Origin: an uncultured archaeon
GTDB taxonomy: Archaea; Thermoproteota; Nitrososphaeria_A; Caldarchaeales; Calditenuaceae
Assembly: GCA_937921685.1 (NCBI GenBank)
Contig: CAKZUF010000018.1
Location: 1-33,619, forward strand
Direction: 5' to 3'
DNA: 33,619 nt
The notes beneath the pieces were generated by a model that worked only from the letters and a program-made list of their open reading frames with translations, made no database searches and was not told the origin of the DNA. Numbering within the stretch: position 1 is the first letter of the stretch; every line of letters starts with the position of its first letter. The translations under genes and the position numbers were made by a program. Shown piece by piece: positions 1 to 8,356 of the stretch.

Positions 1-560
<560 letters not shown>

Positions 561-649
561 TCGGGCGTGGCCTACGCTAAAACGCTCCACACACCTCACC
601 TTCTAATCTCTCCATTTTGTTGCCTTTAGCCTAGTGTGGATTAGACATG

Positions 650-658
650 TTTATATAA
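650..658 (+). promoter_or_regulatory. TATA box of the first MFS gene
   Basis: TTTATATAA is centred 28 nt before the ATG at 682. This spacing puts the transcription start at or very near the start codon (leaderless mRNA). Confidence 0.75.
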
Positions 659-681
659 TCATGATTGGTGATTCCACGTAA

Positions 682-1875
682 ATGGCTCAGGTTATTGGTA
701 GATACTCCAAGACCATCTATGCGGCCCTCGGCGCAGTCGGTTTCGTCGCATTAATAGACACATCGATGATCTCGCCTGTTATAGCTGCTTATGCGAGGGC
801 CCTTAACGCCGACGCATTCTGGGCTGGGCTCATAGCAGGCTCCTACTCAATCGTCGCCATACCCATGATAGTTCTCGCGGGCTATCTCTCCGACGTCATC
901 GGCCGGAGGAGGGCCATGGTAATGGGGCTGGTCGGCGACCTTTTCGCAATGGCCCTCTATGCGGTCTCGCCGGAACCCAGCACCCTCCTCGCGGCGAGGA
1001 TTCTCCACGCGGTATTCGACTCCTTCATAGTCCCATCAGCCCTAGCCCTGATAGGCGACCTCTTCTCCAAGGGTGTGGGACGCCCCTTAAGCTTCTTCTG
1101 GATATTTGTGGCCTTAGCCATCGTCATAGGTTCGGGAACTTCGGCCGGCTTGGTCGCAGCTCTAGGATTCCGAGCAGTCTACCTAGTGATTGGGGTACTG
1201 GTTGCAGCAAGTTTGATAGCCACGCTAAAGGGCCTGCCTGCACCACCAGCCTCGAGGACTAGTATGCGTGGAGAGGCGCGTATCGGAGGGGCTCATGCGA
1301 GACGTGTTGCGGTATCCATGATAGGTATACTGAGCATGTATCTACTGATAGGAGGGATAGTCGGCACCCTCCCTACAATATTGATAGACAGGTTCGGGTT
1401 TGACGAGAGGGGGGCAGCAGCCCAGATAGGATTCTTTATGGCTGTCTCCACCGCGGTCTCGATCCCGATATTCCCTGTGTCAGCGAGGCTCGCCGGGAGA
1501 AGAACGCCAATAGTACCACTCATCATCGGCCTACTGGCGTCGATGACAACAGCCCTCGCACTAGAGTTTGGGGCTGGACTGACGATTACGCGCATCCTAT
1601 CCGCGATAGTCTTCGGCCTCTCCCTCGGAACAATAATCTTCTCGTCCAGCTACCTTGTGGTGACACTCCCAAGAGAGGTCAGGGGGCTTGGCTCCGGCCT
1701 CAACCAGTCAGCCAGCCTCCTCGGCGTCGCCCTAGGTGCTCCATTGACCTCGCTCTACGTCGCCACGGTTGGCTGGACAGGCGTCTTCATCCTCTTCGGA
1801 GCAATGCCTCCATTGGTGGCGGCGTTGCTTGTCTTGGCTGTTTGGCGGGAGATGGTGCGGGAGCTCAAGGAATAG
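682..1875 (+). CDS. Major facilitator superfamily transporter
   Basis: 397-residue integral membrane protein with about 12 hydrophobic segments, the normal size for an MFS permease. The loop between helices 2 and 3 carries the MFS signature motif A as GYLSDVIGRRR (residues 67-77), including the conserved Asp and the Arg run. A longer cytoplasmic loop near residues 190-210 separates the two six-helix halves. It resembles the drug/sugar efflux branch (DHA-like), but the substrate cannot be read from the sequence. The ATG at 682 is supported by a TATA box 28 nt upstream. It is transcribed alone, downstream of the rRNA operon, and convergent with the SIS-domain gene. Confidence 0.88.
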   Translation: MAQVIGRYSKTIYAALGAVGFVALIDTSMISPVIAAYARALNADAFWAGLIAGSYSIVAIPMIVLAGYLSDVIGRRRAMVMGLVGDLFAMALYAVSPEPSTLLAARILHAVFDSFIVPSALALIGDLFSKGVGRPLSFFWIFVALAIVIGSGTSAGLVAALGFRAVYLVIGVLVAASLIATLKGLPAPPASRTSMRGEARIGGAHARRVAVSMIGILSMYLLIGGIVGTLPTILIDRFGFDERGAAAQIGFFMAVSTAVSIPIFPVSARLAGRRTPIVPLIIGLLASMTTALALEFGAGLTITRILSAIVFGLSLGTIIFSSSYLVVTLPREVRGLGSGLNQSASLLGVALGAPLTSLYVATVGWTGVFILFGAMPPLVAALLVLAVWREMVRELKE

Positions 1876-1943
1876 CGGCCTCTGGCTCTACACTGCCCCA
1901 CTCCATAGAGAGCCAAGTAGCCCTGCTGGGCTGGCCTACACGT

Positions 1944-3101
1944 TCAGGCCATTATTGAGTGGTACCAGCGCAGTATGTATTCTGGAAGCTTTAGACCCCT
2001 CTCCTGCAGCCTGTCCACGAGGTATAGTGGGAGTGGGCTTGTGGCGAAGGCCGCCTTGAGGTAGAAGTCATTAGGCCGTCCGGGCGAGTATCTAGAAGGT
2101 ATGTAGAGCGTCTGGTCTGACAGTGAGCCTATCGTTGAGTCCTTAGCACCGACCACTGAGACGACGTATCCGCCCATCTTCTTAAACGTCCTACACCAGG
2201 AGGCGACTACCTCGGTCTCACCGCTGTGTGAGACCGCAATAAGAATATCCCCAGCCCTTGGAGGCGGGACATTGGTGTCACCTGCCACGTAGACATGGTC
2301 GCCAATCGCCCTCTTCACATGCCCAAGCCTCACACCAGTCATCCTGGCCACCTCCTGACTACTACCAAGCCCAGCTAGGAAGCATGTATTCCTCCGCTCC
2401 AACAGCTCGACAATCCAGTGCATAAAGTCAGACTTTATCACATTCTCTACAACCTCATTGGTCTCGGCCATTAACTGGTTTATCTTCTCGGAGATGTTGA
2501 GAGGGTCGCTGTCCTCGTAGATACACTCTGCAACCGCCTGGAGAAGGACAGAGGCTCCAAGAATAAAGACGTCCTCGAGAATACCATACTGCTTAAACTC
2601 GGATGTCGAGGCATTCTCCTCAGAGACCGTACGCCCCTTAACACGGGTGCACGACCCATACTTCTGTCCAAGCTTTCCAAGAGGCGAGTCAGGATCACTC
2701 GTAACGACATCGATTGTATAGTCACCCATCTTCTCGGATCTTGAGATCGCAAGCGCTAGCTTCTGGGCGTCTACGAGGGGCATAAGCGACCTGCCGCTGC
2801 CCGAGAGTATCAAGAGGCTTACCCTACCGAATCTCTGCTTGAGCTTTGGCGCGGCCATGTCGAAACTCCTATCAGGAAAACCCACGTCGCTCCTGTCGAC
2901 AACAACCTTTCCGCGATCCATCTTCGCGAGCTCGCTGCAGATTATGCTTACAGCCCCCTTACTCCTCCCCTCACCGTGGGGGACAATAACTCCGGCCGAT
3001 TTGAGGTCACGGTACAGCTCGGCTGCCTGGTTCAGGTCTATCTCTGAGAGGTTTTGTATAACGCTGTTCATATAGCCGAGGCTACTCTTCAGTAACACCA
3101 T
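1944..3101 (-). CDS. Tandem SIS-domain protein, putative sugar-phosphate isomerase or binding protein
   Basis: 385 residues with two SIS (sugar isomerase) modules. The first (about 36-195) has GEGRS near 43-47, the phosphate-loop-like LSGSGRS (99-105) and TSDPDSPLG (134-142). The second (about 225-385) is more canonical: GLGSSQEVA (244-252), SHSGET (291-296) and VGAKDSTIG (317-325). The run VYVAGDTNVPPPRAGDILIA (270-289) is like archaeal 6-phospho-3-hexuloisomerase (HxlB/PHI). PHI is normally a single-domain protein of about 180-200 residues, so this looks like an internal duplication; the isomerase domain of GlmS is also tandem SIS, but the motifs fit PHI better. The ATG at 3101 follows a TATA-like box. 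The reaction is not certain. Confidence 0.8.
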   Translation of the reverse strand: MVLLKSSLGYMNSVIQNLSEIDLNQAAELYRDLKSAGVIVPHGEGRSKGAVSIICSELAKMDRGKVVVDRSDVGFPDRSFDMAAPKLKQRFGRVSLLILSGSGRSLMPLVDAQKLALAISRSEKMGDYTIDVVTSDPDSPLGKLGQKYGSCTRVKGRTVSEENASTSEFKQYGILEDVFILGASVLLQAVAECIYEDSDPLNISEKINQLMAETNEVVENVIKSDFMHWIVELLERRNTCFLAGLGSSQEVARMTGVRLGHVKRAIGDHVYVAGDTNVPPPRAGDILIAVSHSGETEVVASWCRTFKKMGGYVVSVVGAKDSTIGSLSDQTLYIPSRYSPGRPNDFYLKAAFATSPLPLYLVDRLQERGLKLPEYILRWYHSIMA

Positions 3102-3125
3102 TCAACACGGAGAAGAGATACGTGG

Positions 3126-3138
3126 GATAAAAATTTAA
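3126..3138 (-). promoter_or_regulatory. TATA-like box of the SIS gene
   Basis: On the minus strand this reads AATTAAATTTTTA, about 30 nt before the ATG at 3101, in the short gap after the GcvH/TusA fusion gene. The SIS gene can therefore be transcribed on its own even though it is co-directional with the genes upstream. Confidence 0.5.
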
Positions 3139-3146
3139 TTCCCGAG

Positions 3147-3824
3147 CTAAGATTTGGTCTTACGGCGAATCAATGCGTGGGCAAGCTTCTTCTCAACCCT
3201 AAAGTCCAGCACCTCGTTCCCCGTGATTCTGCTCCACTTCTCCAGGTCCCTCTCAGCCCCCTCATTATAGTCGGCCACTATGTGGATGATGCTTCCCTCT
3301 GGAAGCCCTTCAAGCCTGTCGGAGAGCACCATGAGGAGCTGGCTGCAGTCGATACCAATCGCGGCATGCACATAGTCAGGCACTTCTCTGAAACAGACTA
3401 TACCCTTCTCGCTGATCATCCTCTCCACCTCATCCCTCACCTCACTCCACCTCTTCAACTTGGTCAAGCAATCATCCCTCAGGGCGGCCACCTCGTAGAG
3501 CCAAGCAGCCTCGCCGAACCCCCTCTGCAGAATCCAAGGCCGCTCAACGGCCTCAGTGTTGAGACGCTCTATCCTCAGGTCGAAGGGAGCCCTGATATTT
3601 CCTAAGAATCTCCGGGATTCGATAAGGCATAGAGCCCGGTTCGCCGCAACCTCCTCACCAGGCTGCTTAACCCTTACGGAGGTTATCTTGCCCCAAAGGG
3701 TCTGAGTAATTGGGAGTATTCCGACTCGAAACACTCTACCCCGAATCGGGCTCAGCCACAGCATCTCTTCAAGGAAGTAGAAGCTCTCGCTCGAGAAGCC
3801 GCAGCCGCGGATCTCCTCCATCAC
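3147..3824 (-). CDS. GcvH-like domain fused to TusA-like sulfur-carrier domain
   Basis: 225 residues. Residues about 15-115 align along the whole length of glycine-cleavage H protein: YFLEEMLWL for the usual YSxEHEWL, VGILPITQ (34-41), GKITSVRVKQPGEEV (45-59), IES (68-70), and a final block ending AAWLYEV. The lipoylated lysine of the ESVKA motif is Arg72 here (ESRRF). Residues about 155-225 align with TusA/SirA sulfur carriers. Cys160 falls on the TusA active cysteine with no gap to the PEG turn, and ADYNEGAERDLEKW and GNEVLDF follow as in TusA; the CPxP signature is reduced to CSQL. First codon is GTG, second is ATG. It lies 25 nt behind the rhodanese gene, so the two are probably co-transcribed. 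Role inferred: sulfur or persulfide relay. Not a lipoate carrier as it stands. Confidence 0.72.
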   Translation of the reverse strand: MMEEIRGCGFSSESFYFLEEMLWLSPIRGRVFRVGILPITQTLWGKITSVRVKQPGEEVAANRALCLIESRRFLGNIRAPFDLRIERLNTEAVERPWILQRGFGEAAWLYEVAALRDDCLTKLKRWSEVRDEVERMISEKGIVCFREVPDYVHAAIGIDCSQLLMVLSDRLEGLPEGSIIHIVADYNEGAERDLEKWSRITGNEVLDFRVEKKLAHALIRRKTKS

Positions 3825-3849
3825 AATCTTGGATGCCTGCTTCTTTGAC

Positions 3850-4695
3850 TTATTTCTCTATTGGTGTGCCGACTACGTTACCCCACTCGCTCCAGCTCCC
3901 ATCATAGTTCCTGACCTTGGGATATTTGAGCAGCTCCTTCAGGACGAACCAGGTCACGGATGACCGCTCGCCTATCCTACAGTAGGTTACCACCTCTTTA
4001 TCAGGCGTCACGCCTAAATCCTGGTAGAGCTTTCTCAACTCCTCGACCGGTTTGAAGGTTCCGTCTTCGTTAAGCGCCTTCGCCCACGGTATATTCACCG
4101 CGCCTGGGATGTGGCCTCCCCTCTGCGCGTGCTCTGTGGGATACTCGGGAGGAGCCAAGATTTTTCCAGTATACTCGTCAGGCGACCTCACATCAACTAG
4201 AGCCACTGTGGGGCTCCCAAGCCTTGCGCGGACATCGGGTAGAAGAATCCTATACTCATACCTCACCTTGGTAACCTTGTAACTCGCCGGGGCGGGGTTC
4301 GGGACCTCCTTCACAAGCTCCCTCTCCTCAGCTATCCACTTCTTCCTACCACCATCCATTATGCTCAGCTTATCGTGGCCGTAGAGTCTAGCAACCCAGA
4401 ATGCGAAGGCGGCGAACCAGTTATTGAAATCGCCGTAAAGGACTACGTGCGTGTCATTTGAGATTCCGCTCCGAGAGCAGAGAAGCTCGAACCCCTCCTT
4501 ACTTATGATGTTTCGCTCTATGGGGTCGTTTATGTCCTTTTTCCAGTCCCACAGGACTGCCCCCCGGACATGCCCCTGAAAATAGGCTGTCTGCGGGTCA
4601 TAGTCGACCTCAACTATCCGGACATTAGGCCTGTCGAGATTCTTTGCAACCCAGTCCGTTGAGACCAGAACCGGCAACTCCTGCTTTTCGCTCAT
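3850..4695 (-). CDS. sseA: Thiosulfate sulfurtransferase, two-domain rhodanese
   Basis: 281 residues from the ATG at 4695. Two rhodanese domains in tandem: an inactive N-terminal one (VSTDWVAKNL, VEVDY, GHVRGAVLWDW) and a catalytic C-terminal one (VALVDVRSPDEYTG, GHIPGAVNIPWAKAL). The active loop is CRIGERSS, whose cysteine carries the persulfide; CRxGER loops are typical of thiosulfate:cyanide sulfurtransferases. The reading frame extends 15 codons upstream to 4740, but the TATA box at 4725-4736 lies inside that extension, so ATG 4695 is preferred. First gene of a leftward unit with the GcvH/TusA fusion, for which it is a plausible sulfur donor. Confidence 0.92.
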   Translation of the reverse strand: MSEKQELPVLVSTDWVAKNLDRPNVRIVEVDYDPQTAYFQGHVRGAVLWDWKKDINDPIERNIISKEGFELLCSRSGISNDTHVVLYGDFNNWFAAFAFWVARLYGHDKLSIMDGGRKKWIAEERELVKEVPNPAPASYKVTKVRYEYRILLPDVRARLGSPTVALVDVRSPDEYTGKILAPPEYPTEHAQRGGHIPGAVNIPWAKALNEDGTFKPVEELRKLYQDLGVTPDKEVVTYCRIGERSSVTWFVLKELLKYPKVRNYDGSWSEWGNVVGTPIEK

Positions 4696-4724
4696 GTGCC
4701 ATCGTATTAGGTCGGTATTATCGA

Positions 4725-4736
4725 GGTATTTAAACC
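4725..4736 (-). promoter_or_regulatory. TATA box of the rhodanese / sulfur-carrier unit
   Basis: The minus strand reads GGTTTAAATACC, centred about 35 nt before ATG 4695. It excludes the more upstream in-frame ATG at 4740 as the start. Confidence 0.65.
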
Positions 4737-4785
4737 GCATATACCTACACGAATATGATTAAACAATAGCCCCGGCAAACACCTC

Positions 4786-5598
4786 TTGAGACTTGTTGAT
4801 GCATTTAATAGCCCGTATATCAGGGTTAAGGACAGGGCTTTGAGGGAGACAAGGCTTAACAAGCTTACCCAAATACCGGCAGACGACGTAGAATACACAG
4901 TCGTAGATGCGGGCGGTGGGCCCGGGGTTGTAGCACTCATCGCCTCCAGCATCCTCCAAGAGAGCCTGGAGGCTGTTAAGGCCGCGGAGATCCTCTCACC
5001 CCACTTCCCCCAAGTCACCTTGATAAACAATGAGGGCATAGCCGCCCCACCCAAGATCGAGATCTACCTCGCGAAAAAACGCACAAACCAGTGGCAGGCG
5101 CTACTTATTGTGACGAGGAACTTCATAATAGAGACGACTGAGGTGGGCGAAGAGATTTCAGAGATCCTGCTCAACTATCTTCCCTCATCGAAGATCAGCG
5201 CACTTGTAGTCCTTACGAGCGGGCGGGTCAATGCTTCAGGCGAGGTCTACGCATCCTCCACGGACATGGAGAGGGTCAGACGGCTAATCCGCTTGGGAGC
5301 AAAGGCTGCAACGAACATCGACACTCTTCCAGTCGATAGACTCACGTCCTCGCTGATGCTAAGATTCCACCTGAACCGCATCCCCATGGACCTCCTAATA
5401 TCAGACACCATGGGTCTCGCACCAGACCTAGCCTCGGCGAAAAAGGTCTTGACGATACTCTCAGGATATCTCGAGATACCTGTCGACACGTCCAAGCTCG
5501 ACGCCGAGATTGAGAAGCAGCAACAACTTCTGAGAGAGGCCAGCAGGTTCTTCGAAGAGATGGAGCGGAGGGGAGGGGCTCCCTCATATATCGGCTAG
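4786..5598 (+). CDS. PAC2 family protein (proteasome assembly chaperone homologue)
   Basis: 270 residues, the usual size for archaeal PAC2 (COG2047-type) proteins. Recognisable parts are the N-terminal region with DAGGGPGVVALIASSILQ, a central beta-alpha fold (VVLTSGR, LISDTMGLAPDLASAKKVL) and a C-terminal amphipathic helix (LDAEIEKQQQLLREASRFFE) typical of archaeal members. Eukaryotic PAC2 helps assemble 20S proteasome alpha rings; archaeal homologues are thought to act likewise, but this is inferred. The start is TTG at 4786, 30 nt after an AT-rich GATTAAAC element, so probably leaderless. Its TAG stop shares the CTAG at 5595-5598 with the stop of the convergent STT3 gene. Confidence 0.85.
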   Translation: MRLVDAFNSPYIRVKDRALRETRLNKLTQIPADDVEYTVVDAGGGPGVVALIASSILQESLEAVKAAEILSPHFPQVTLINNEGIAAPPKIEIYLAKKRTNQWQALLIVTRNFIIETTEVGEEISEILLNYLPSSKISALVVLTSGRVNASGEVYASSTDMERVRRLIRLGAKAATNIDTLPVDRLTSSLMLRFHLNRIPMDLLISDTMGLAPDLASAKKVLTILSGYLEIPVDTSKLDAEIEKQQQLLREASRFFEEMERRGGAPSYIG

Positions 5599-7739
5599 CC
5601 AGTAATCTCATAGATGTATACGTAGGCTAGGCTAGAGTAGGGCGCCGAGGATGAAAACACCAGCCTATAGCCCTCGACCTTAGGCTCCTCATAATAGTAT
5701 GCAGTGATAATGTTGCCGAACTGGTCTGTGGTCTGCCTAGGCTTGAACGGTATCAGTCTACCAAGCGTGGTATCTGTCCAGAACTTGTCTGTAGGATTCG
5801 TCGGGTCCCTGTTGGGTCCTAGGATCGCCGCCTCATCTATTGGCGACAGTCCGAGCTCACGCGCATGCTGATTAGCTATCCTCAGCATCCAGAACCATTT
5901 AGACTCGTCGCCATAGTAGAGGAGCCTTGGGAAGTCTCCAGCCCCAGTCTGGGGCCGGTGGGTGATGAATATGAGGACGTGTGTCGCACCCATCTCTTTA
6001 AAGATCCTTAGACTAACGTTGGTTGGCGATAAGAATGCGTATCCTACCTTTGCTATTTTTAGAGTGTCTACCGTCGTGTTATCTACCAGCGAGGTCTTGT
6101 TAGCCACTATCGATATCCAGTTGCCATAGTCCCACCATGCTGCAACGACGGCGTTGTCTGGAAGGTTGTTCCTCATCCACTCAACGGCACGCACCCAGTC
6201 ATTCAATATGAAGTTCCTGCCAGTTGGAAGTGATGCAGAGGTTATCGTGCTGGGAGTGTATGCAGCGTCAAGCGACGAGAATGCCCAAGTATTCCCCATC
6301 GCCTGGGGGAGATAGTGGATTGATATCAGCGCCATAACAATCAGCGGGACGGCGATCATAAACCTCCGCTCACCCGTCCTCCTCACCCTAGGTCCACGGG
6401 GTGGGATAAGATTTCGCGACGCGAGCGCAAGCATCTCTGTTAAGACAAAGCCAGCCACGATGGCGACGATTGGCGAAGTGGGTAGTGCCAGCCGGACAAG
6501 CGAGGAGGCAAAGTAGAGTGAGAGGACTGCGTAGAGTGTGAGGAATATATCCCCTTCTCCAGCCCTCCTGATGAGGAGGTAGATACCGAAAGGCACTAGC
6601 ATTAGCGTTGGTCCAAAGTCGGTGAAGAGTGTCGACCAGGTCGCGGCCTGGTTCTCCGCTACCGAGGCTATTATCACGAGCTCGCCTCTGAGCTGTGGGA
6701 GCACTACTGAGAGGAACTTTAGACCTGGAAGATTGGCAACCGCGGCGACCACTAGGACGACTACGAGCAGTATGAGCCCTAAGGCAACACCCCTTAGCGC
6801 TATTACAGCCCTCTGAGGCCCTAAACGAGTGTAGAGCACTTCGGCCAGCACGATATACGCCAATGACAAATATCCGGAAAGGAGCGTGACCTCGAATAGG
6901 TACGAGAAGCCCAGCTTCGGGACACTTATCAGTATTATTGATGTTGAGGCGAGTAGTGGTATGAAGCTGGCTAGGAGCTGCCTCCTATACCTGCCCATGA
7001 ATACTAGGAGCGCCGCGAAGAGGAAGACCATCATGACTGGAAGCCTGTGTGCACCCCATGTAGCCCCTGTGTAGCCGAGGAGAAGCCCTGTAAGCAGACC
7101 TAAGAGGAGGGAGCCCTTCATAGACCTCTTCTCGTTTATCGACGCGAGATACGTCAGGAAGGCTGCATGCATGAGGGGAATAGCCAACGCCTCGTCATCA
7201 AGCCACCCAAGATGCGTCCTAGATATGTGTGCATAACTTATGGATAGGAGTAGGGCCGAGGCTATGGCCGGCCCTGTCCCCAAAACGTATCTAGCTAGCA
7301 GGAATGTGACCACTACTGCTAGGATGCCGTATACTACGGGGAGGGTGGATGCGAGCTCTATTAAGTCTACATTGATCCCTATGGAGGATAGGGCGAGATA
7401 GATGAACGCGAGTGTGAATGAGACTCCGGGATAGAAGGTCTTGCCAACCTGTAGGCCAGTTGGGTACCAGCTCTTATAGTCAACGAGTCCGGCGAAGTCG
7501 AAGAAACCCGCCCACCCTCTTTCAATTATCATGGTGGCTGTCTTGAAATGCCACCAAGGGTCAAACTCGCTTAAAATGAATCCCCACCTCGCAGGCAGCG
7601 ACCTAGACATGAAAGTCACCGCCACCGCTATCAATAGCACAGCTAGAGGTGCGTAGAACCCCCTGCCACCGACCCTCCTGTCCAAGCCTGAGAAAACGCC
7701 CGACGCCCATTCGAGGAAGGCCCTCACCGAGCCGGCCAT
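5595..7739 (-). CDS. aglB: Oligosaccharyltransferase STT3/AglB, N-glycosylation
   Basis: 714 residues: a 13-helix-type membrane domain followed by a soluble C-terminal domain. The first acidic motif SEFDPWWHF (57-65) and a second acidic cluster D181-D182-E183 in GWLDDEALA would bind the metal and lipid-linked glycan. The C-terminal domain carries the STT3 signature WWDYGN (535-540), which binds the +2 Ser/Thr of the sequon. It transfers glycan from a dolichol carrier to Asn of secreted proteins such as S-layer proteins. The ATG at 7739 follows a strong TATA box at 28 nt. No other agl gene is nearby. Divergent from the small membrane protein at 7982 and convergent with PAC2. Confidence 0.96.
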   Translation of the reverse strand: MAGSVRAFLEWASGVFSGLDRRVGGRGFYAPLAVLLIAVAVTFMSRSLPARWGFILSEFDPWWHFKTATMIIERGWAGFFDFAGLVDYKSWYPTGLQVGKTFYPGVSFTLAFIYLALSSIGINVDLIELASTLPVVYGILAVVVTFLLARYVLGTGPAIASALLLSISYAHISRTHLGWLDDEALAIPLMHAAFLTYLASINEKRSMKGSLLLGLLTGLLLGYTGATWGAHRLPVMMVFLFAALLVFMGRYRRQLLASFIPLLASTSIILISVPKLGFSYLFEVTLLSGYLSLAYIVLAEVLYTRLGPQRAVIALRGVALGLILLVVVLVVAAVANLPGLKFLSVVLPQLRGELVIIASVAENQAATWSTLFTDFGPTLMLVPFGIYLLIRRAGEGDIFLTLYAVLSLYFASSLVRLALPTSPIVAIVAGFVLTEMLALASRNLIPPRGPRVRRTGERRFMIAVPLIVMALISIHYLPQAMGNTWAFSSLDAAYTPSTITSASLPTGRNFILNDWVRAVEWMRNNLPDNAVVAAWWDYGNWISIVANKTSLVDNTTVDTLKIAKVGYAFLSPTNVSLRIFKEMGATHVLIFITHRPQTGAGDFPRLLYYGDESKWFWMLRIANQHARELGLSPIDEAAILGPNRDPTNPTDKFWTDTTLGRLIPFKPRQTTDQFGNIITAYYYEEPKVEGYRLVFSSSAPYSSLAYVYIYEITG

Positions 7740-7762
7740 TCTCTTAGTCCATTAGTGCAGCA

Positions 7763-7772
7763 CCATATAAAG
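7763..7772 (-). promoter_or_regulatory. TATA box of STT3
   Basis: The minus strand reads CTTTATATGG, centred 28 nt before ATG 7739. This predicts a leaderless transcript. Confidence 0.75.
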
Positions 7773-7922
7773 GGATAATCACACATCCTAGGTAGGATCT
7801 ATTCTTTCTTTAAACATTGGACATTGCCATCAGTTAAAATCACTGATTACATGTGTTCGCTCTTGGCCGCGCGTGTGTTGTAGAGAGGCTTGAAGGTTAG
7901 AAAACTATGTTCGGTCTCTGTT

Positions 7923-7958
7923 TTTTAGGGTTTTAAGAGGCGTTTTAGGGTTATATTT
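7923..7958 (+). promoter_or_regulatory. Direct repeat and TATA box before the small membrane-protein gene
   Basis: TTTTAGGGTT occurs at 7923-7932 and again at 7943-7952, 20 bp apart (two helical turns). The second copy runs into the TATA box TTATATTT (7951-7958), which is 27 nt before the TTG start at 7982. The repeat sits where a BRE or a regulator would bind. Confidence 0.5.
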
Positions 7959-7981
7959 GAGGTTCTTGCAATCCGTATGGG

Positions 7982-8356
7982 TTGGAGAGGGTTAAGAGAA
8001 CTCTTGCCACAGTGCTGTCGCTAAACTGGGTTGTTAAGGGGCGCGGCGTGCTGGCTGCCATTTTGATGTTCACCGTGATACTCGTCACTAGCGGTGTGGT
8101 CTTCGTCACTGTAAGCCATGTAGCCACCTTCTATGGCCGCCAGATCTTCGCACCCACGCAAACCTATCAGACAGTGGCTGAGTTTATAGTTGTCTCACTT
8201 TACTACGCTCTGGGCTTAACCGGGCTAACCCTTTTCTACTTTGCCGCGACTGGGCGTCTAACCGACAGGGCAGCCGGATACGCCACACTTGGAGCATCGC
8301 TTCTCATCCTATTATCGGCTCTCGGACTTTTCGCTGGATATACGGCTAAAATATGA
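7982..8356 (+). CDS. Small three-helix membrane protein of unknown function
   Basis: 124 residues with three clear hydrophobic helices (about 23-47, 66-90 and 98-121) joined by short loops. There is a basic N-terminus (MERVKRTL) and a short lysine-containing tail. No enzyme motif is visible and I do not recognise the family. The TTG start at 7982 is supported by a TATA box 27 nt upstream; an ATG at 7977 is in another frame and gives only 15 codons. It is divergent from STT3 over a 242-bp gap, so a helper role in glycosylation is possible but unproven. Its TGA directly abuts the stop of the convergent RecA-like gene. Confidence 0.72.
   Translation: MERVKRTLATVLSLNWVVKGRGVLAAILMFTVILVTSGVVFVTVSHVATFYGRQIFAPTQTYQTVAEFIVVSLYYALGLTGLTLFYFAATGRLTDRAAGYATLGASLLILLSALGLFAGYTAKI

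Noticed and set aside
568..681. 5S rRNA or tRNA after the 23S gene
   Set aside because: No 5S or tRNA fold is visible; the stretch is AT-richer and ends in the MFS promoter.
1884..1950. Short inverted repeats (GGCTCT/AGAGCC and GGCCT/AGGCC) between the first MFS gene and the SIS gene, considered as terminators
   Set aside because: Stems of 5-6 bp without a T run; the second overlaps the SIS stop region. Too weak to call.
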